Shown here piece by piece: positions 13,064 to 13,141 of a stretch of 13,141 nt of DNA. Made by a program: the position numbers and the translations under genes. The first letter of the stretch is position 1, and every line of letters starts with the position of its first letter. Source of the stretch: Prevotellaceae bacterium (GTDB lineage: Bacteria; Bacteroidota; Bacteroidia; Bacteroidales; UBA932); assembly GCA_031257655.1 (NCBI GenBank), contig JAIROF010000164.1, positions 1-13,141 on the forward strand, written 5' to 3'. A model generated the notes under the pieces. It saw nothing but the letters and a program-made list of their open reading frames with translations, searched no databases and was not told the DNA's origin.

Positions 13064-13141
13064 ATGAAACGATTATTTCTCCTCCTGCATTTTACATTTT
13101 GCATTTTGCCTTCTGCATTTTGCATTTCCAACGACGGCTAC
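13064..13141 (+). CDS. N-terminus of a putative secreted protein, cut by the window edge
   Basis: Twenty-six codons are visible and no stop occurs. The peptide starts MKRLFLLLHFTFCIL and continues PSAFCIS-NDGY. A short basic start, a hydrophobic core and then polar residues look like a signal peptide. There is no proper lipobox, because F precedes the cysteine. However, the hydrophobic part is encoded by a CATTTTG-type 7-base array (13088-13129), which gives a 7-residue protein repeat. The frame could therefore be an accidental reading of repeat DNA. The product is unknown. Confidence 0.4.
   Translation, partial: MKRLFLLLHFTFCILPSAFCISNDGY
13088..13129. repeat. CATTTTG array (7-base period) inside a putative start region
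   Basis: Six heptads: CATTTTA, CATTTTG twice, CCTTCTG, CATTTTG, CATTTCC. It overlaps the presumed signal-peptide codons of the edge gene. Confidence 0.88.

Overview
The window looks like a piece of a Bacteroidota chromosome, most likely Bacteroidales. Three things support this. First, seven gene starts carry the phylum-type sigma-A -7 element TAnnTTTG. Five of them also have a TTG 19-20 bases upstream (rpn, mpl, perR, mgsA and trpB2); pstC and xylR have the -7 element only. Second, Shine-Dalgarno sequences are mostly absent. Third, the gene content and order are familiar: a degenerate-Nudix regulator, then xylulokinase, then xylose isomerase, as in Bacteroides. Coding DNA is fairly GC-rich. 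The intergenic DNA and one nuclease gene are visibly AT-rich. I cannot name the genus.

Layout. At 1-64 is the C-terminal tail of a protein that resembles the DUF1080 (3-keto-disaccharide hydrolase) family. It converges on an isolated phosphate permease gene, pstC (minus strand, ends at 250), and a large palindromic repeat lies between them. The xylose block runs xylR (1827-2579), xylB (2611-4107) and xylA (4620-5936), with a repeat-filled gap of about 510 bases between xylB and xylA. It ends in a strong terminator. On the minus strand follow an AT-rich Rpn/PD-(D/E)XK nuclease gene (6050-7096) and the murein-recycling ligase mpl (7180-8547). The span 8584-9183 is a dense field of palindromic repeats. 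It leads into perR and a reverse-type rubrerythrin, a classical peroxide-defence pair. After a terminator and a strongly folded segment come the divergent genes mgsA (methylglyoxal synthase, minus) and trpB2 (stand-alone tryptophan synthase beta, plus). The right end carries more repeats and the first codons of a putative secreted protein.

How the genes work together. xylR-xylB-xylA is a local xylose pathway (xylose to xylulose to xylulose 5-phosphate) under a probable Nudix-type sugar sensor; no transporter gene is present here. PerR and rubrerythrin form a peroxide-stress module, and a good 7-1-7 PerR-box candidate sits between the perR promoter and its start codon. The other genes are independent housekeeping functions.

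The most unusual aspect is the intergenic DNA. Five unrelated tandem arrays all have a 7-base period. Two of them run into coding sequence: the xylB C-terminus and the signal peptide at the right edge. Several families of long palindromes are also present. One of them has two inverted copies near the two window ends whose stems differ by paired, compensating base changes. I found no clear new defence or mobile system.
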